This document shows positions 26,844 through 35,620 of a DNA stretch of 62,905 nucleotides, one piece after another. The stretch spans positions 1-62,905 of the forward strand of contig NZ_BMFC01000002.1 in the NCBI RefSeq assembly GCF_014637725.1. Direction: 5' to 3'. Position numbers and translations under genes: made by a program. Within the stretch, counting starts at the first letter, position 1, and each line of letters begins with the position of its first letter. Under the pieces are notes generated by a model. That model saw nothing but the letters and a program-made list of their open reading frames with translations. It searched no databases and had not been told where the DNA came from. This DNA comes from Marivita lacus (GTDB lineage Bacteria > Pseudomonadota > Alphaproteobacteria > Rhodobacterales > Rhodobacteraceae).

Positions 26844-28316
26844 ATGTCTCAATCCTTCGGAAAACGAACGGCCCAGAGCAACGCGCAGAAGCTTGCGTCA
26901 CCCGTGATGCAAGGGACCGAGGTGCCTGCGGTCACTGGTTCTGTTTCCAATACCGAACCTTTGAATGTGACACAGGCGACCGAACAGCCTTCCGTGTCCA
27001 GCCGCGTGGTCGCCAAGAGTGTCTCGGCGCGGAATGGGGTGGATTATATCGAGCTCAAGAAAGAGATCCTGGGCGCGCTGATCGAGTCGATCAATATCAC
27101 CGAACTCGGGCGGCTGGACCTGTCGGCGGCACGACTGGAAGTGGGCGCAGTCGTCAGCGAAATCCTGTCCGTAAAGCGGGCGGTGCTGTCGAGCAGCGAA
27201 CAATCCGAACTGACCGAAGAGATCTGCAATGATGTTCTGGGTTATGGCCCATTGGAGCCCTTGCTCGCCCGTGATGACATCTCGGACATCATGGTGAACG
27301 GCACCAACCTGATCTACATCGAAGTCAAAGGCAGGGTTCAACAAACAAACATCCGCTTTCGCGACAACGAACAGCTTCTCAATATCTGCCAGCGTATCGT
27401 CAGCAAGGTCGGTCGCCGCCTTGATGAATCGAGCCCGATCTGTGACGCGCGCCTGCCCGATGGCAGCCGTGTCAACGTCATCGCGCCGCCGCTTGCGATC
27501 GACGGTCCCAGCCTGACCATCCGCCGTTTCAAGAAAGACAAGCTGACGCTGGACGAATTGGTCGAGTTTGGATCGATCACGCCGGAAGGTGCCGAGATCC
27601 TCAAGATCATTGGCCGGGTGCGGTGCAATGTCCTGATCTCGGGCGGCACGGGGTCGGGCAAGACGACGCTCCTGAACTGCCTGACACGGTATGTGGATGC
27701 GGATGAAAGGATCGTGACATGCGAGGATTCTGCCGAACTTCAGCTGCAGCAGCCACATGTCGTGCGCCTTGAGACCCGACCGCCGAATGTCGAGGGCACG
27801 GGCGAGGTCACGATGCGGGATCTGGTCAAGAACTGCCTGCGCATGCGTCCCGAGCGGATCATCGTCGGCGAGGTGCGGGGTCCCGAAGCCTTCGATCTCT
27901 TGCAGGCAATGAACACCGGTCACGACGGTTCGATGGGCACGCTGCACGCCAACACCCCGCGTGAGGCTCTGGCGCGGCTTGGGGCGATGATCACGATGGG
28001 CGGCTATGACCTGCCGTCTCAGACCATTCAGGAGATGGCGGTTTCATCCATCGACGTGATCATTCAGGCGGCACGGTTGCGCGATGGATCGCGTCGCATC
28101 ACCCATGTGACCGAGGTGTTGGGCATGGAAGGCGATGTTCCGATTTTGCAGGACATCTTCGTCTACAAGCTGCTTGGTGAAGACGCGCAGGGTCGGATTA
28201 TCGGTCAACATCAATCGACAGGTATCGGGCGTCCGGCGTTCTGGGACCGAGCACGCTATTTTGGCGAAGAAGTCCGGCTCTCCCGCGCGCTTGAAGCGGC
28301 GCTGCACTCCTCCTGA
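26844..28316 (+). CDS. cpaF: Flp pilus secretion ATPase CpaF/TadA
   Basis: 490 residues of the GspE/VirB11 type. After a variable N-terminal 70 residues comes the N-domain ([35 protein letters not shown]), then the ATPase core with Walker A GGTGSGKT at 267-274, the Asp-box [14 protein letters not shown], Walker B ([20 protein letters not shown]) and the His-box ([19 protein letters not shown]). It powers pilus extension and retraction from the cytoplasm. The ATG at 26844 with GGAG upstream is chosen over a TTG at 26823. Confidence 0.92.
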   Translation: MSQSFGKRTAQSNAQKLASPVMQGTEVPAVTGSVSNTEPLNVTQATEQPSVSSRVVAKSVSARNGVDYIELKKEILGALIESINITELGRLDLSAARLEVGAVVSEILSVKRAVLSSSEQSELTEEICNDVLGYGPLEPLLARDDISDIMVNGTNLIYIEVKGRVQQTNIRFRDNEQLLNICQRIVSKVGRRLDESSPICDARLPDGSRVNVIAPPLAIDGPSLTIRRFKKDKLTLDELVEFGSITPEGAEILKIIGRVRCNVLISGGTGSGKTTLLNCLTRYVDADERIVTCEDSAELQLQQPHVVRLETRPPNVEGTGEVTMRDLVKNCLRMRPERIIVGEVRGPEAFDLLQAMNTGHDGSMGTLHANTPREALARLGAMITMGGYDLPSQTIQEMAVSSIDVIIQAARLRDGSRRITHVTEVLGMEGDVPILQDIFVYKLLGEDAQGRIIGQHQSTGIGRPAFWDRARYFGEEVRLSRALEAALHSS

Positions 28317-28335
28317 CCTGAAAGCTGGTGCCGAG

Positions 28336-29331
28336 ATGTCCCAATTTGACCTCACTCTTCTGATTGTCCCTCTGCTGGTTCTGGCGACAATCGCGCTGCT
28401 GCTGATCTTGATCATGCCGTGGATCGAAGCGCGAGCGCTGAACAAGCGACGGATGACCCTGGCTCTGGGACGCGGTCACAGCGCAAACGCTGCTGCCACG
28501 GGCGGTGGACAGACCGCGGCCCATCGAAAGGCCATCGAGAGAACCCTGAAAGAGATCGAGGAGCGCCAGTCGCAAAAGGTACGTCGCCGCAGCCGCCCGG
28601 GTCTGGACAAGCGCCTGCGTGAAGCCGGACTGACCTGGAGCCCGTTCACCTACTGGTTGGTGAGTGCATCGGTCGCCACGGGCGCATTCGTTGCGTCTTC
28701 ATCGCTTGGGCTGCCGATTTCCGGTGCGATCGCCGTGTCGGCCGGCCTTCTGATGCCGCGTTTCTATGTCATGTTTCTCCGCCATCGGCGCCTTGCCGCG
28801 TTTGCAGCGGGATTTCCGGATGTGATTGACCTGATCGTCCGCGGGGTCCGCGCCGGGCGTCCCTTGGCCGATTGCGTGGCCGTTGTTGCAGCCGACAGCG
28901 CCGATCCGATCCGGAGCGAATTCAGACAGGTGGTCGAAGATCAATCGGTCGGGGTGCCGATGCACGAGGCCGTCGAAAAACTGGCACAGCGCGTTCCGCT
29001 GCAAGAGGTCGGGTTTCTCGCGATTGTTGTGGCCATCCAGAATCGTGCGGGCGGCAACCTGACCGAGGCGCTGAGCAACCTGTCCACGGTGCTCAGAGGG
29101 CGGAGGCAACTCCATGCAAAGGTCAAAGCGATGAGCGCCGAGGCCAAGACCTCGGCGGGTATCATCGGATCTCTTCCGGTGATCGTCGCTGCACTCGTTC
29201 AACTGACGAGTCCCGAATATCTCGCCATTCTCTACCAGACAAACGCGGGCATCATCGTGATCGTCGCATGTGCCGTCTGGATGTCCATCGGCGTGTTCGT
29301 GATGCGCCAGATGATCAACTTCGACATGTGA
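28336..29331 (+). CDS. tadB: Tad inner-membrane platform protein TadB
   Basis: 331 residues, a GspF-like platform protein. It has an N-terminal helix (LLIVPLLVLATIALLLILIM), a cytoplasmic part, two helices near 110-140, then the type II secretion F domain (FPDVIDLIVRGVRAGRPLAD, GVPMHEAVEKLAQRVPLQEV, QNRAGGNLTEALSNLSTVLR) and C-terminal helices. The ATG at 28336 lies 19 bases after cpaF. It pairs with TadC to form the platform on which CpaF acts. Confidence 0.9.
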   Translation: MSQFDLTLLIVPLLVLATIALLLILIMPWIEARALNKRRMTLALGRGHSANAAATGGGQTAAHRKAIERTLKEIEERQSQKVRRRSRPGLDKRLREAGLTWSPFTYWLVSASVATGAFVASSSLGLPISGAIAVSAGLLMPRFYVMFLRHRRLAAFAAGFPDVIDLIVRGVRAGRPLADCVAVVAADSADPIRSEFRQVVEDQSVGVPMHEAVEKLAQRVPLQEVGFLAIVVAIQNRAGGNLTEALSNLSTVLRGRRQLHAKVKAMSAEAKTSAGIIGSLPVIVAALVQLTSPEYLAILYQTNAGIIVIVACAVWMSIGVFVMRQMINFDM

Positions 29332-29343
29332 AGGAGACGCTGA

Positions 29344-30321
29344 ATGCCAATCGACCTCACCTCGACACAACTCCAGCAGCTGATCATCGCGTTGTCCGCC
29401 ATGTCGACCTTTGGTTTCATTCTTTGTGTCGCGTGGCCCTGGATTGTCCGCGACCGTGTCAGCGAGCGGCTGAAATTCGCCGGGAACCACCGCAGCGTCG
29501 TGCGCCGGTCCACTCAGCCAATGCGTGGCGTGAAAACGGTCACTCGATCCAAGTTGTTCGCCAAGGAACCGAACCGCATCTTCGCCGGGATCGTGCACAA
29601 GCTGCGTCTCGCCCGCCCGGGTGAAGAGGGTGAAACCTCGAAATTCCTGCGCATGGCGGGTATGCGCGGTCGGGCTCCTCTGGTGACGTATCTTGCCTCG
29701 CGGATGATTGCAGCCGTCGTCATGCCCGGAGTGACCTTTGCCTATGTCACGCTTGTGCTGCGGCCGGATTTGCCGACGGTCACGGTGGCTGTCATGGCCT
29801 GTGTTGGTGCAGTGATCGGGTTCTACCTGCCCAAGCTCTATGTCGGCAACCTGATCGCCAAGCGACATTCCAGTTTGCGGCGCAGCTGGCCGGACGCGCT
29901 GGACCTTTTGTTGATCTGCGTCGAATCCGGGATGAGCAGCGAGGCTGCGTTTCGGAAAGTGGCCGAGGAAATCGGGTCGCAGTCCAAAGAGCTCGCCGAC
30001 GAAATGTCCCTGACGACCGCGGAACTCGCCTACCTGTCGGACCGTCGGCAGGCGTATGAGAACCTTGGTTCCAGAACCGGTTTGGACAGTATCAAAGCCG
30101 CCGTGCTTGGCCTGATCCAGTCGGAAAAATACGGCACATCTCTTGGACAGATGCTTCGCGTGCTCGCCAAGGAAAGCCGCGACTTTCGGATGGCCGCAGC
30201 CGAGAAGAAGGCCGCGTCGTTGCCGCCCAAATTGACGGTTCCGATGATCCTGTTCTTCCTGCCGGTTCTGTTTGCGGTAATCGCGACCCCTGCTGTCCTT
30301 CAAGCGCTTGGAGTGTCGTGA
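29344..30321 (+). CDS. tadC: Tad inner-membrane platform protein TadC
   Basis: 325 residues. The layout matches TadC: N-terminal helix (IIALSAMSTFGFILCVAWPW), middle helices (VTFAYVTLVLRPDLPTVTVA), the F domain with SWPDALDLLLICVESGMSSE and TSLGQMLRVLAKESRDFR, and a C-terminal helix ending MILFFLPVLFAVIATPAVLQ. It follows tadB by 12 bases. The locus ends here without a tadD gene; the next gene is antisense and regulatory. Confidence 0.9.
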   Translation: MPIDLTSTQLQQLIIALSAMSTFGFILCVAWPWIVRDRVSERLKFAGNHRSVVRRSTQPMRGVKTVTRSKLFAKEPNRIFAGIVHKLRLARPGEEGETSKFLRMAGMRGRAPLVTYLASRMIAAVVMPGVTFAYVTLVLRPDLPTVTVAVMACVGAVIGFYLPKLYVGNLIAKRHSSLRRSWPDALDLLLICVESGMSSEAAFRKVAEEIGSQSKELADEMSLTTAELAYLSDRRQAYENLGSRTGLDSIKAAVLGLIQSEKYGTSLGQMLRVLAKESRDFRMAAAEKKAASLPPKLTVPMILFFLPVLFAVIATPAVLQALGVS

Positions 30322-30415
30322 TGGTGGCACTCTTGACTCAAACGCGTCACCCAAGAAACGTGCACCTCACATGCGCGTCATTTGAGACGACTGAACGGCG
30401 AGCCGCTGGGTACAG

Positions 30416-30781
30416 CTACGGTTTCGATCTTTCGGCTTCGATGAACTCGACCCCCCGCCAAGCCTCGGTTTTCCAACGGTCCCAAATTGGCGCAATTTCG
30501 CGATCCAACCGGATCGCCTGCTCGAGAAGGGCGGATTCATATGAAAGCGCCGACAACCCAAGAAACCCGGAACGGCCAGCGATCCTGTGTGCGGTATCTC
30601 GAAGCGTCTGTGGCTCTTGGAAATCCGGTTCAGGCGCGGTCAGAAGCTGCATCAACTCTGTCTGCAGCGCATGAAGATGAGCGCGTACGCCTTCTTCTCC
30701 GAACACCGACCGGGCTTCGCCAAAAATATTTGCATCGTGCAGAGGTCTTGCGTCCTGCGCCCTGTGCCCACGATCAACCAC
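30416..30781 (-). CDS. Histidine phosphotransfer (HPt-like) protein
   Basis: 121 residues, mostly helical. The segment RDTAHRIAGRSGFLGLSALS fits the HPt consensus, in which the phosphorylated histidine sits in an H-R-x-x-G motif before a small-residue turn, followed by the helix ESALLEQAIRLD. A GTG at 30781 with GAAGGAG 5 bases upstream is by far the best start; the longest frame opens at a TTG at 30817. It is antisense to tadC and could carry phosphate from the hybrid kinase to the receiver and LuxR-type regulators of this locus. Similarity to HPt is from motif only. Confidence 0.7.
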   Translation of the reverse strand: MVDRGHRAQDARPLHDANIFGEARSVFGEEGVRAHLHALQTELMQLLTAPEPDFQEPQTLRDTAHRIAGRSGFLGLSALSYESALLEQAIRLDREIAPIWDRWKTEAWRGVEFIEAERSKP

Positions 30782-30837
30782 GATGTCTCCTTCGATGTCG
30801 CCTTGGCCCCCTGTCAACCATCATAGGAGCATGTTTG

Positions 30838-31110
30838 ATGAAATACCCGAAATATTGCGTACCGGCGAAAGCGACCCTCGAAAACGGCAATCAGTATTTT
30901 GGCGGTTTCCATGTCGTCCAGAACCAACGGATTCTCGATGTTCTTTGCGACGACAGGCCTTTCCTTCCATTCAAGCTCCGCGACAGGACGATCCTGTTGA
31001 ACAAGTCGCGGATTTTGCAGATCGATCTTCTCTCGATGCAAGATGTCTACGAAATGATCGACGTCCTGCCCGAAATGAACCTCGACTACTTGGAGGCGAA
31101 CGCGTGGTGA
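30838..31110 (+). CDS. Small protein of unknown function in the Tad regulatory cluster
   Basis: 90 residues, not recognised. The sequence looks like a small beta-rich fold (KATLENGNQYFGGFHVVQNQ, FLPFKLRDRTILLNKSRILQ) with an acidic C-terminal helix (QDVYEMIDVLPEMNLDYLE). AGGAG 8 bases upstream supports the ATG at 30838. It is divergent from the HPt-like gene and 59 bases upstream of the diguanylate cyclase, with which it is probably cotranscribed. A role in c-di-GMP or pilus control is guessed only from its place. Confidence 0.6.
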   Translation: MKYPKYCVPAKATLENGNQYFGGFHVVQNQRILDVLCDDRPFLPFKLRDRTILLNKSRILQIDLLSMQDVYEMIDVLPEMNLDYLEANAW

Positions 31111-31169
31111 GCCCGATGACCAACTTTTGCACGCTGATTTTCCGTTTCGAGCATTGAAAGGATATGAAT

Positions 31170-32141
31170 ATGCTGTCCAACAACCTCAGCGACGAAACGG
31201 GCCGCCTCTGCGCCCTCGAGCGACACAATGCTCTGTGCTACGCGTCTGAGGCAAGCTTTGATCAAATCACCGGGTTGATGCAAACGATCCTCGGGTTGAA
31301 AATGGTTTCCGTCAGCCTGATCACGAAAGACAAGCAGGTTCTCAAGGCCCGGCAGGGGTTCGAGCTCAATGAAAGTTCGCGGACAAACGCGTTCTGCGCT
31401 CTAACAATTCAAAGTTATGATCCGTTGGTCGTGGAAGACACTCATGAAGACGCGCGGCTGTGCGACAATCCCTATGTGACTGGAGAGCCATTTGTGCGCT
31501 GCTATATCGGTGCACCATTGACGACCACCGACGGATACAACATCGGCACGGTATGTGCATTCGATACATATCCGCGGAAGTTCACCGCACAGGAAGCAAA
31601 CATCGTCACCAGATTTGCCGATTTGATCATGAACCAATTCGAACTGCGGAACATGGCCGACCGGGATTTCCTGACACAACTTCCGAATCGTCGCAATTTC
31701 GAGGCGGGGTTGCAACAAGAGCTTGGTCGTCTGAGCCAAAACAACGGAACCGCGACTCTGGCGGTTATCGATATCGATCACTTCAAACAGGTAAACGACA
31801 GGCTTGGTCACTCAAGCGGGGATCGTGTCTTGCGGGAATTCGCGACCATCCTGGCCAAGAATTGCCGTGCAAACGACCTTGTCGCCCGGCTTGGTGGGGA
31901 AGAATTTGCCGTGTTCTTGCCGGACACCAGAATCGAAACTGCGCGCATCTGGGCAGACCGCATGCGGCAGGAAGTGGCCGACGCCAGTTTCGACGCTGAA
32001 AATGCGGTGCGTGTGACGATCAGTGTAGGTTTGGCTGTGCTTGACGGGACGATAACGCCTTTCGACGCCATATCGCGCCTTGCCGACAATGCCCTTTTTG
32101 CCGCCAAACGGCAGGGCCGAAACAGAGTGGTCGCAGCCTGA
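31170..32141 (+). CDS. Diguanylate cyclase with N-terminal GAF domain
   Basis: 323 residues. Residues about 15-155 form a GAF domain (SASFDQITGLM-type start, LMQTILGLKMVSVSLITKDK, FVRCYIGAPLTTTDGYNIGT). The C-terminal GGDEF domain is complete: DFLTQLPNRRNFE, DIDHFKQVNDRLGHSSGD, active-site GGEEF, and an RAND inhibitory site five residues before it, so product inhibition by c-di-GMP is expected. GAAAGG lies 8 bases before the ATG at 31170, better than the ATG at 31164. It is 3 bases upstream of an EAL protein, forming a make-and-break pair. Confidence 0.9.
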   Translation: MLSNNLSDETGRLCALERHNALCYASEASFDQITGLMQTILGLKMVSVSLITKDKQVLKARQGFELNESSRTNAFCALTIQSYDPLVVEDTHEDARLCDNPYVTGEPFVRCYIGAPLTTTDGYNIGTVCAFDTYPRKFTAQEANIVTRFADLIMNQFELRNMADRDFLTQLPNRRNFEAGLQQELGRLSQNNGTATLAVIDIDHFKQVNDRLGHSSGDRVLREFATILAKNCRANDLVARLGGEEFAVFLPDTRIETARIWADRMRQEVADASFDAENAVRVTISVGLAVLDGTITPFDAISRLADNALFAAKRQGRNRVVAA

Positions 32142-32144
32142 TCC

Positions 32145-32990
32145 ATGGACGACTCTTCCAATTTCCGGATACCTCCACCTGTGGACGTGACGATACCCGA
32201 GTTCAGCATTCGAGAGACGAATGCGCTTGCTGTTGCATCCGCACCACGGATCGAGATCACGGATCTGAAACGTGCGTTCGAGAGGGGCGACCTGTTGCTG
32301 CATTATCAGCCGCAGGTGGATATCTCACACAATTGGCCAAAGATCACCGGCTACGAGGCTCTGGCGCGGTGGCCGCTTCCGGACGGTCGGTTTGTCCCTC
32401 CCGACAGGTTCATCCCGCTGGCCGAGGATTCTGGCTTTGCGGTCATGATCGACATGTGGGTGATTGATACGGTTTCCGCCGAATTGGCGCGCACGCAGGC
32501 TGCAGGTGCTGCGCCGGGTCTGTGCATGTCGGCAAATGTTGGCCCGCAGCAGTTCAGACAAACACGCTTTGCGCAGGCCGTTGGTGATATCCTGACCAAA
32601 CACGGCGTCGCCCCGACATGCCTTACACTGGAAATCACCGAACGCGCGGTGCTCGACAGGGGGAAGGCGACATTGGACAACATCTTCGCGCTGGACGAGA
32701 TGGGCATTTCACTGGCGCTTGACGACTTCGGAAAAGGCTATTCGTCGCTGTCGCAACTCAGAGACCTGCCTATCCACGAGGTCAAGTTGGACCGGAGCTT
32801 CATATCCGAGCTTCCGTATAGTCAACGGGATGTTGCCATCGTCACCTCGACGATCAATCTCGCCGATGATCTTGGGCTACACCTCGTGGCGGAAGGCGTC
32901 GAGTTGGCGTGCCAAGCGCTCTGGTTGCGCTCGAATGGCTGTCGGACGATCCAGGGGTTCCTGTACGGACGCCCCGCGCCGCGGTCATGA
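32145..32990 (+). CDS. EAL domain c-di-GMP phosphodiesterase
   Basis: 281 residues, a stand-alone EAL domain. The catalytic residues are in place: EAL in GYEALARWPL, Asn in CMSANVGPQQF, Glu in LTLEITERAV, the Asp pair in ALDDFGKGYSSLSQL, Lys in HEVKLDRSFI, Glu in VAEGVEL and the C-terminal TIQGFLYGRP. It should hydrolyse c-di-GMP to pGpG. The first 35 residues are non-conserved. Being translated next to the cyclase, it probably sets the local c-di-GMP level that controls pilus or surface behaviour. Confidence 0.9.
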   Translation: MDDSSNFRIPPPVDVTIPEFSIRETNALAVASAPRIEITDLKRAFERGDLLLHYQPQVDISHNWPKITGYEALARWPLPDGRFVPPDRFIPLAEDSGFAVMIDMWVIDTVSAELARTQAAGAAPGLCMSANVGPQQFRQTRFAQAVGDILTKHGVAPTCLTLEITERAVLDRGKATLDNIFALDEMGISLALDDFGKGYSSLSQLRDLPIHEVKLDRSFISELPYSQRDVAIVTSTINLADDLGLHLVAEGVELACQALWLRSNGCRTIQGFLYGRPAPRS

Positions 32991-33061
32991 CACCGTGAAA
33001 CCGCAACGTCAGTCCCAGAAACGCGCATGCGCTGTCAGCCAATCGGCGGGGCACCGTGACA

Positions 33062-33091
33062 GCCGACGCCGTCCATGCGGCCGGCGTCGGC
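33062..33091. terminator. Bidirectional stem-loop between EAL gene and yaeQ
   Basis: GCCGACGCCG and CGGCGTCGGC are perfect 10-base complements around a 10-base loop. It lies between two convergent genes, 71 bases after the EAL stop and 3 bases before the yaeQ stop, the expected position for a shared terminator. There is no long T tract on either side, so strength is uncertain. Confidence 0.55.
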
Positions 33092-33094
33092 GAC

Positions 33095-33640
33095 CTACGC
33101 GGCGCTTTTCCACTTTACGGGCGTGACATAGGCGATGTTGTCATCGACGCTGATCATCACGTCGCCGTCCTGAATGTTGACCTGCATCTTCATCGCGCGA
33201 CTTGCCAGTTTGGCCAGGGCGTCGGTGTCGGTCTCGGAAAAATGGATCACCTGCAGGTTGTCGAACCGCGTTGTGCTGTTCTTGATCTTGTCCCACCAGA
33301 TTTCGGCGGTCTTGCCGCCATAGGGGTAGACAATCACCTGCGCAGCCTTGCTGCAGGATTGGCGAACGACCTTTTCGCTTGGCAGGCCAAGGGCCACCCA
33401 GACATCGAGCTCGCCGCTCAGGCTTTTCTGCCAGATGTCCGGCTCGTCATCCGTCGACAGGCCCTTGGTCATTTCCAGATGCTCGTGGGCATTGAGGGCA
33501 AACGCCACGATGCGGACCATCAGACGTTCTTCCGTTTCCGACGGATGCTTGGCAATGGTCAGCTTGTGGGTCTCGTAATAGTGGCGGTCCATGTCGGACA
33601 CAGACAGCTCGACTTTGTAGATGGTGGCATTCTGCGCCAT
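33095..33640 (-). CDS. YaeQ family protein
   Basis: 181 residues, the normal length of YaeQ. Hallmarks are the start MAQNATIYKVELSVSDMDRH, YYETHKLTIAKHPSETEERL, EPDIWQKSLSGELDVWVALG and the end KMQVNIQDGDVMISVDDN. YaeQ has a PD-(D/E)XK nuclease-like fold; an early link to RfaH-like antitermination in Escherichia coli was not upheld. The role is unknown. The ATG at 33640 is preferred to one at 33721 because the conserved region begins there. It lies between the Tad regulators and the LysR gene and is probably unrelated to both. Confidence 0.88.
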   Translation of the reverse strand: MAQNATIYKVELSVSDMDRHYYETHKLTIAKHPSETEERLMVRIVAFALNAHEHLEMTKGLSTDDEPDIWQKSLSGELDVWVALGLPSEKVVRQSCSKAAQVIVYPYGGKTAEIWWDKIKNSTTRFDNLQVIHFSETDTDALAKLASRAMKMQVNIQDGDVMISVDDNIAYVTPVKWKSAA

Positions 33641-33733
33641 GATGTGCCCCGGATTTCTAGGATTGGGATACCTACTCCGAGACGCGCCCTTTGGAAAGCG
33701 GATTGGCGGTTCGCAAGGCATCGTGCCGAGAAT

Positions 33734-34693
33734 TCAAGCCCGGTAGGTCCGTTCGGCCAGATCCGTGGCCGACAGGGATTTTCTGCACGCGGCAAGAAAG
33801 GTGGATTCCGCGTCGGATTGGCGTCGGCCCGGATTGCTGAGCAGGTAGATATCGACCTGCGGCAGATCATGAAAGGGCGGCAGTTGGCGCAGGCGCCCGG
33901 CCTCGACATCGCGCTGCGCGACATGCAGCGGCAGCGCGCCGATTCCGATATTGGCCATGATCATGCGCCGGATTTCGTTGAGGCTGGACGACACGCCGCG
34001 CCACGTGTTGGCCAGACCCAGCTTGGTGCGCAACCGTGATATCGCTTCCAGCGGCTTGCCTTCGGCTTCGGTCTGAAAGGCGACAAAGGGATCGCCCCTC
34101 AGATCGTCCGGGGTGATCTCGGGCGCGTGGAACAGCGGATGGCGCGCACCGCAATAGAGGCCGAAATATTCGCGGTAAAGCACCATCGCATCGAGGTTTT
34201 TCGGGATTTTCGACAGCAGGCAGATGCCCAGGCTGGCCCGGTTCTGCGAGATCATCGTGGCCACGTCATCGCTTTCGTTCACCGAGAACGAATAGGTCAC
34301 ATGGGGGTGCACGATCGAGAACTGGTTCAGGATGTCGTCGAAATGCTCGGACACCACCGAACTGGTGATCGCGATCGACAGATGGCCGCGCAATTCGGCC
34401 TCGTCGATGTCCAGCAGAGAGGGCAGTTGCGAGATCGACCCGAAGATCTTGGCGCATTCGGTATAAAGCACCTGACCGGGGCGGGTGATGGTGAATTCAT
34501 TGGGTTTGCGGATGATCAATTGCATCCCCGCCGAGTACTCCAGCCGCTTGAGCGCTGCGGACACGGTCGGCTGCTTGAGACCCAGAAAATCCGCCGCTTT
34601 CGAAATGCCGCGCTGTTCGACGACCACCATGAAGGTGCGCAGCAAATTCCAGTCGAGGTTCCAGGGAAAGCGTTGCTGATGGGGAAGGTTCAT
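33734..34693 (-). CDS. LysR-family transcriptional regulator
   Basis: 319 residues. The N-terminal winged helix-turn-helix (NLLRTFMVVVEQRGISKAAD, PTVSAALKRLE) is followed by a substrate-binding domain (AELRGHLSIAITSSVVSEHF, LRGDPFVAFQ). It is divergent from the amino acid ABC transporter operon with 141 bases between, the usual arrangement for a LysR regulator that controls its neighbour in response to a pathway compound. An imperfect T-N11-A type dyad lies in the gap. Substrate is unknown; an amino acid or 3-oxo acid intermediate would fit. Confidence 0.88.
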   Translation of the reverse strand: MNLPHQQRFPWNLDWNLLRTFMVVVEQRGISKAADFLGLKQPTVSAALKRLEYSAGMQLIIRKPNEFTITRPGQVLYTECAKIFGSISQLPSLLDIDEAELRGHLSIAITSSVVSEHFDDILNQFSIVHPHVTYSFSVNESDDVATMISQNRASLGICLLSKIPKNLDAMVLYREYFGLYCGARHPLFHAPEITPDDLRGDPFVAFQTEAEGKPLEAISRLRTKLGLANTWRGVSSSLNEIRRMIMANIGIGALPLHVAQRDVEAGRLRQLPPFHDLPQVDIYLLSNPGRRQSDAESTFLAACRKSLSATDLAERTYRA

Positions 34694-34703
34694 AGGTTCT
34701 ATC

Positions 34704-34723
34704 TATAATCAACGTAGGTTATA
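34704..34723. promoter_or_regulatory. Likely LysR-regulator binding site
   Basis: TATAATC and GGTTATA form an imperfect dyad (6 of 7 positions pair) with a 6-base AACGTA centre, 11 bases upstream of the LysR start codon and about 110 bases upstream of the binding-protein gene. This place and symmetry suit autoregulation by the LysR protein and activation of the divergent operon. Prediction only. Confidence 0.5.
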
Positions 34724-34834
34724 TTTATTTGCGCGATGCTATGCCGCCATGTAAGTCTTTTTGAACAGCGGAGAAAATCCGCGGCCGATTTCTGGGCGCA
34801 GCGCCCGCCAGATCAACCCAACATGGAGACCGAC

Positions 34835-35611
34835 ATGAATTCTCGCCGTACCATCCTTACGACTGCCGTTGTCGCAGCAGGCTTTGCCGTTACCGGACTG
34901 ACCGCTGCCGGGGCCGAAGAACTCGAGACGCTCAAGGAAGAGGGTGTCATCCGGATCGCGATGTCCGGTGCCTACCCTCCGTTCAATTTCGTCAACGACC
35001 AGAACGAGGTGGTGGGATTTGATGCCGCCATTGGCACCGAGATCGCCAAGCGTATGGGCCTCGAGGCCGAGATCATCACAACCGCATGGGACGGCATCAT
35101 CGGTGGCCTGCTGGCCAACAAGTACGACGCCATCGTAGGCTCCATGACGATCACCGATGAACGTGACGAAGTCGTTGATTTCGTCGGTCCCTACTATTCG
35201 GACAAGCGGGCCATTTTCACCCAGCCGGGGTCGGGTATCGACAGCCTCGAAGATCTCGAAGGCAAGCGCGTGGGCCTGACATTGGGCGAAACCCACGAGG
35301 ACTGGGCGCGGGAACGCGGCTACGACATCAACACCTACAAGGGTCTGCCCGAGCTTCTGCTTGAGCTGGAAAACGGTCGTGTCGATGCCATAGTCAACGA
35401 CTCCATCGCGGCGATCCTTGCGATGAACGCCAAGGGTCAGGAATACGAGATGTTTGCTGATCCGACGACCGAACCGTTCGGCGCAGGCATTGCCATCCGC
35501 GAAGGCTCGCCTGAACTGGCGGCGGAAATGCAGGCGGCGCTGGACGCGATGATGGCGGATGGCACGTATATGCAGATCGCCGAGGAATGGGTCGGCGCCG
35601 ACATTCGCTGA
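34835..35611 (+). CDS. Polar amino acid ABC transporter, periplasmic binding protein
   Basis: 258 residues. A Sec signal peptide (about 1-26, cleaved near AGA/EE) is followed by a family 3 solute-binding domain: VIRIAMSGAYPPFNFVNDQN, VVGFDAAIGTEIAKRMG, YDAIVGSMTITDERDEVVDF (Arg here usually binds the substrate alpha-carboxylate) and GRVDAIVNDSIAAILAMNAK. GGAG lies 7 bases before the ATG at 34835. It is first in the operon and followed by a strong stem-loop, a common way to make more binding protein than permease. The substrate is a polar amino acid-like compound; identity not readable. Confidence 0.9.
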   Translation: MNSRRTILTTAVVAAGFAVTGLTAAGAEELETLKEEGVIRIAMSGAYPPFNFVNDQNEVVGFDAAIGTEIAKRMGLEAEIITTAWDGIIGGLLANKYDAIVGSMTITDERDEVVDFVGPYYSDKRAIFTQPGSGIDSLEDLEGKRVGLTLGETHEDWARERGYDINTYKGLPELLLELENGRVDAIVNDSIAAILAMNAKGQEYEMFADPTTEPFGAGIAIREGSPELAAEMQAALDAMMADGTYMQIAEEWVGADIR

Positions 35612-35620
35612 ATGCCTCAA

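Noticed and set aside
28699-30354. Long minus-strand frame opposite tadB and tadC
   Set aside because: His/Arg/Gln-rich shadow with no motif; tadB and tadC are unambiguous.
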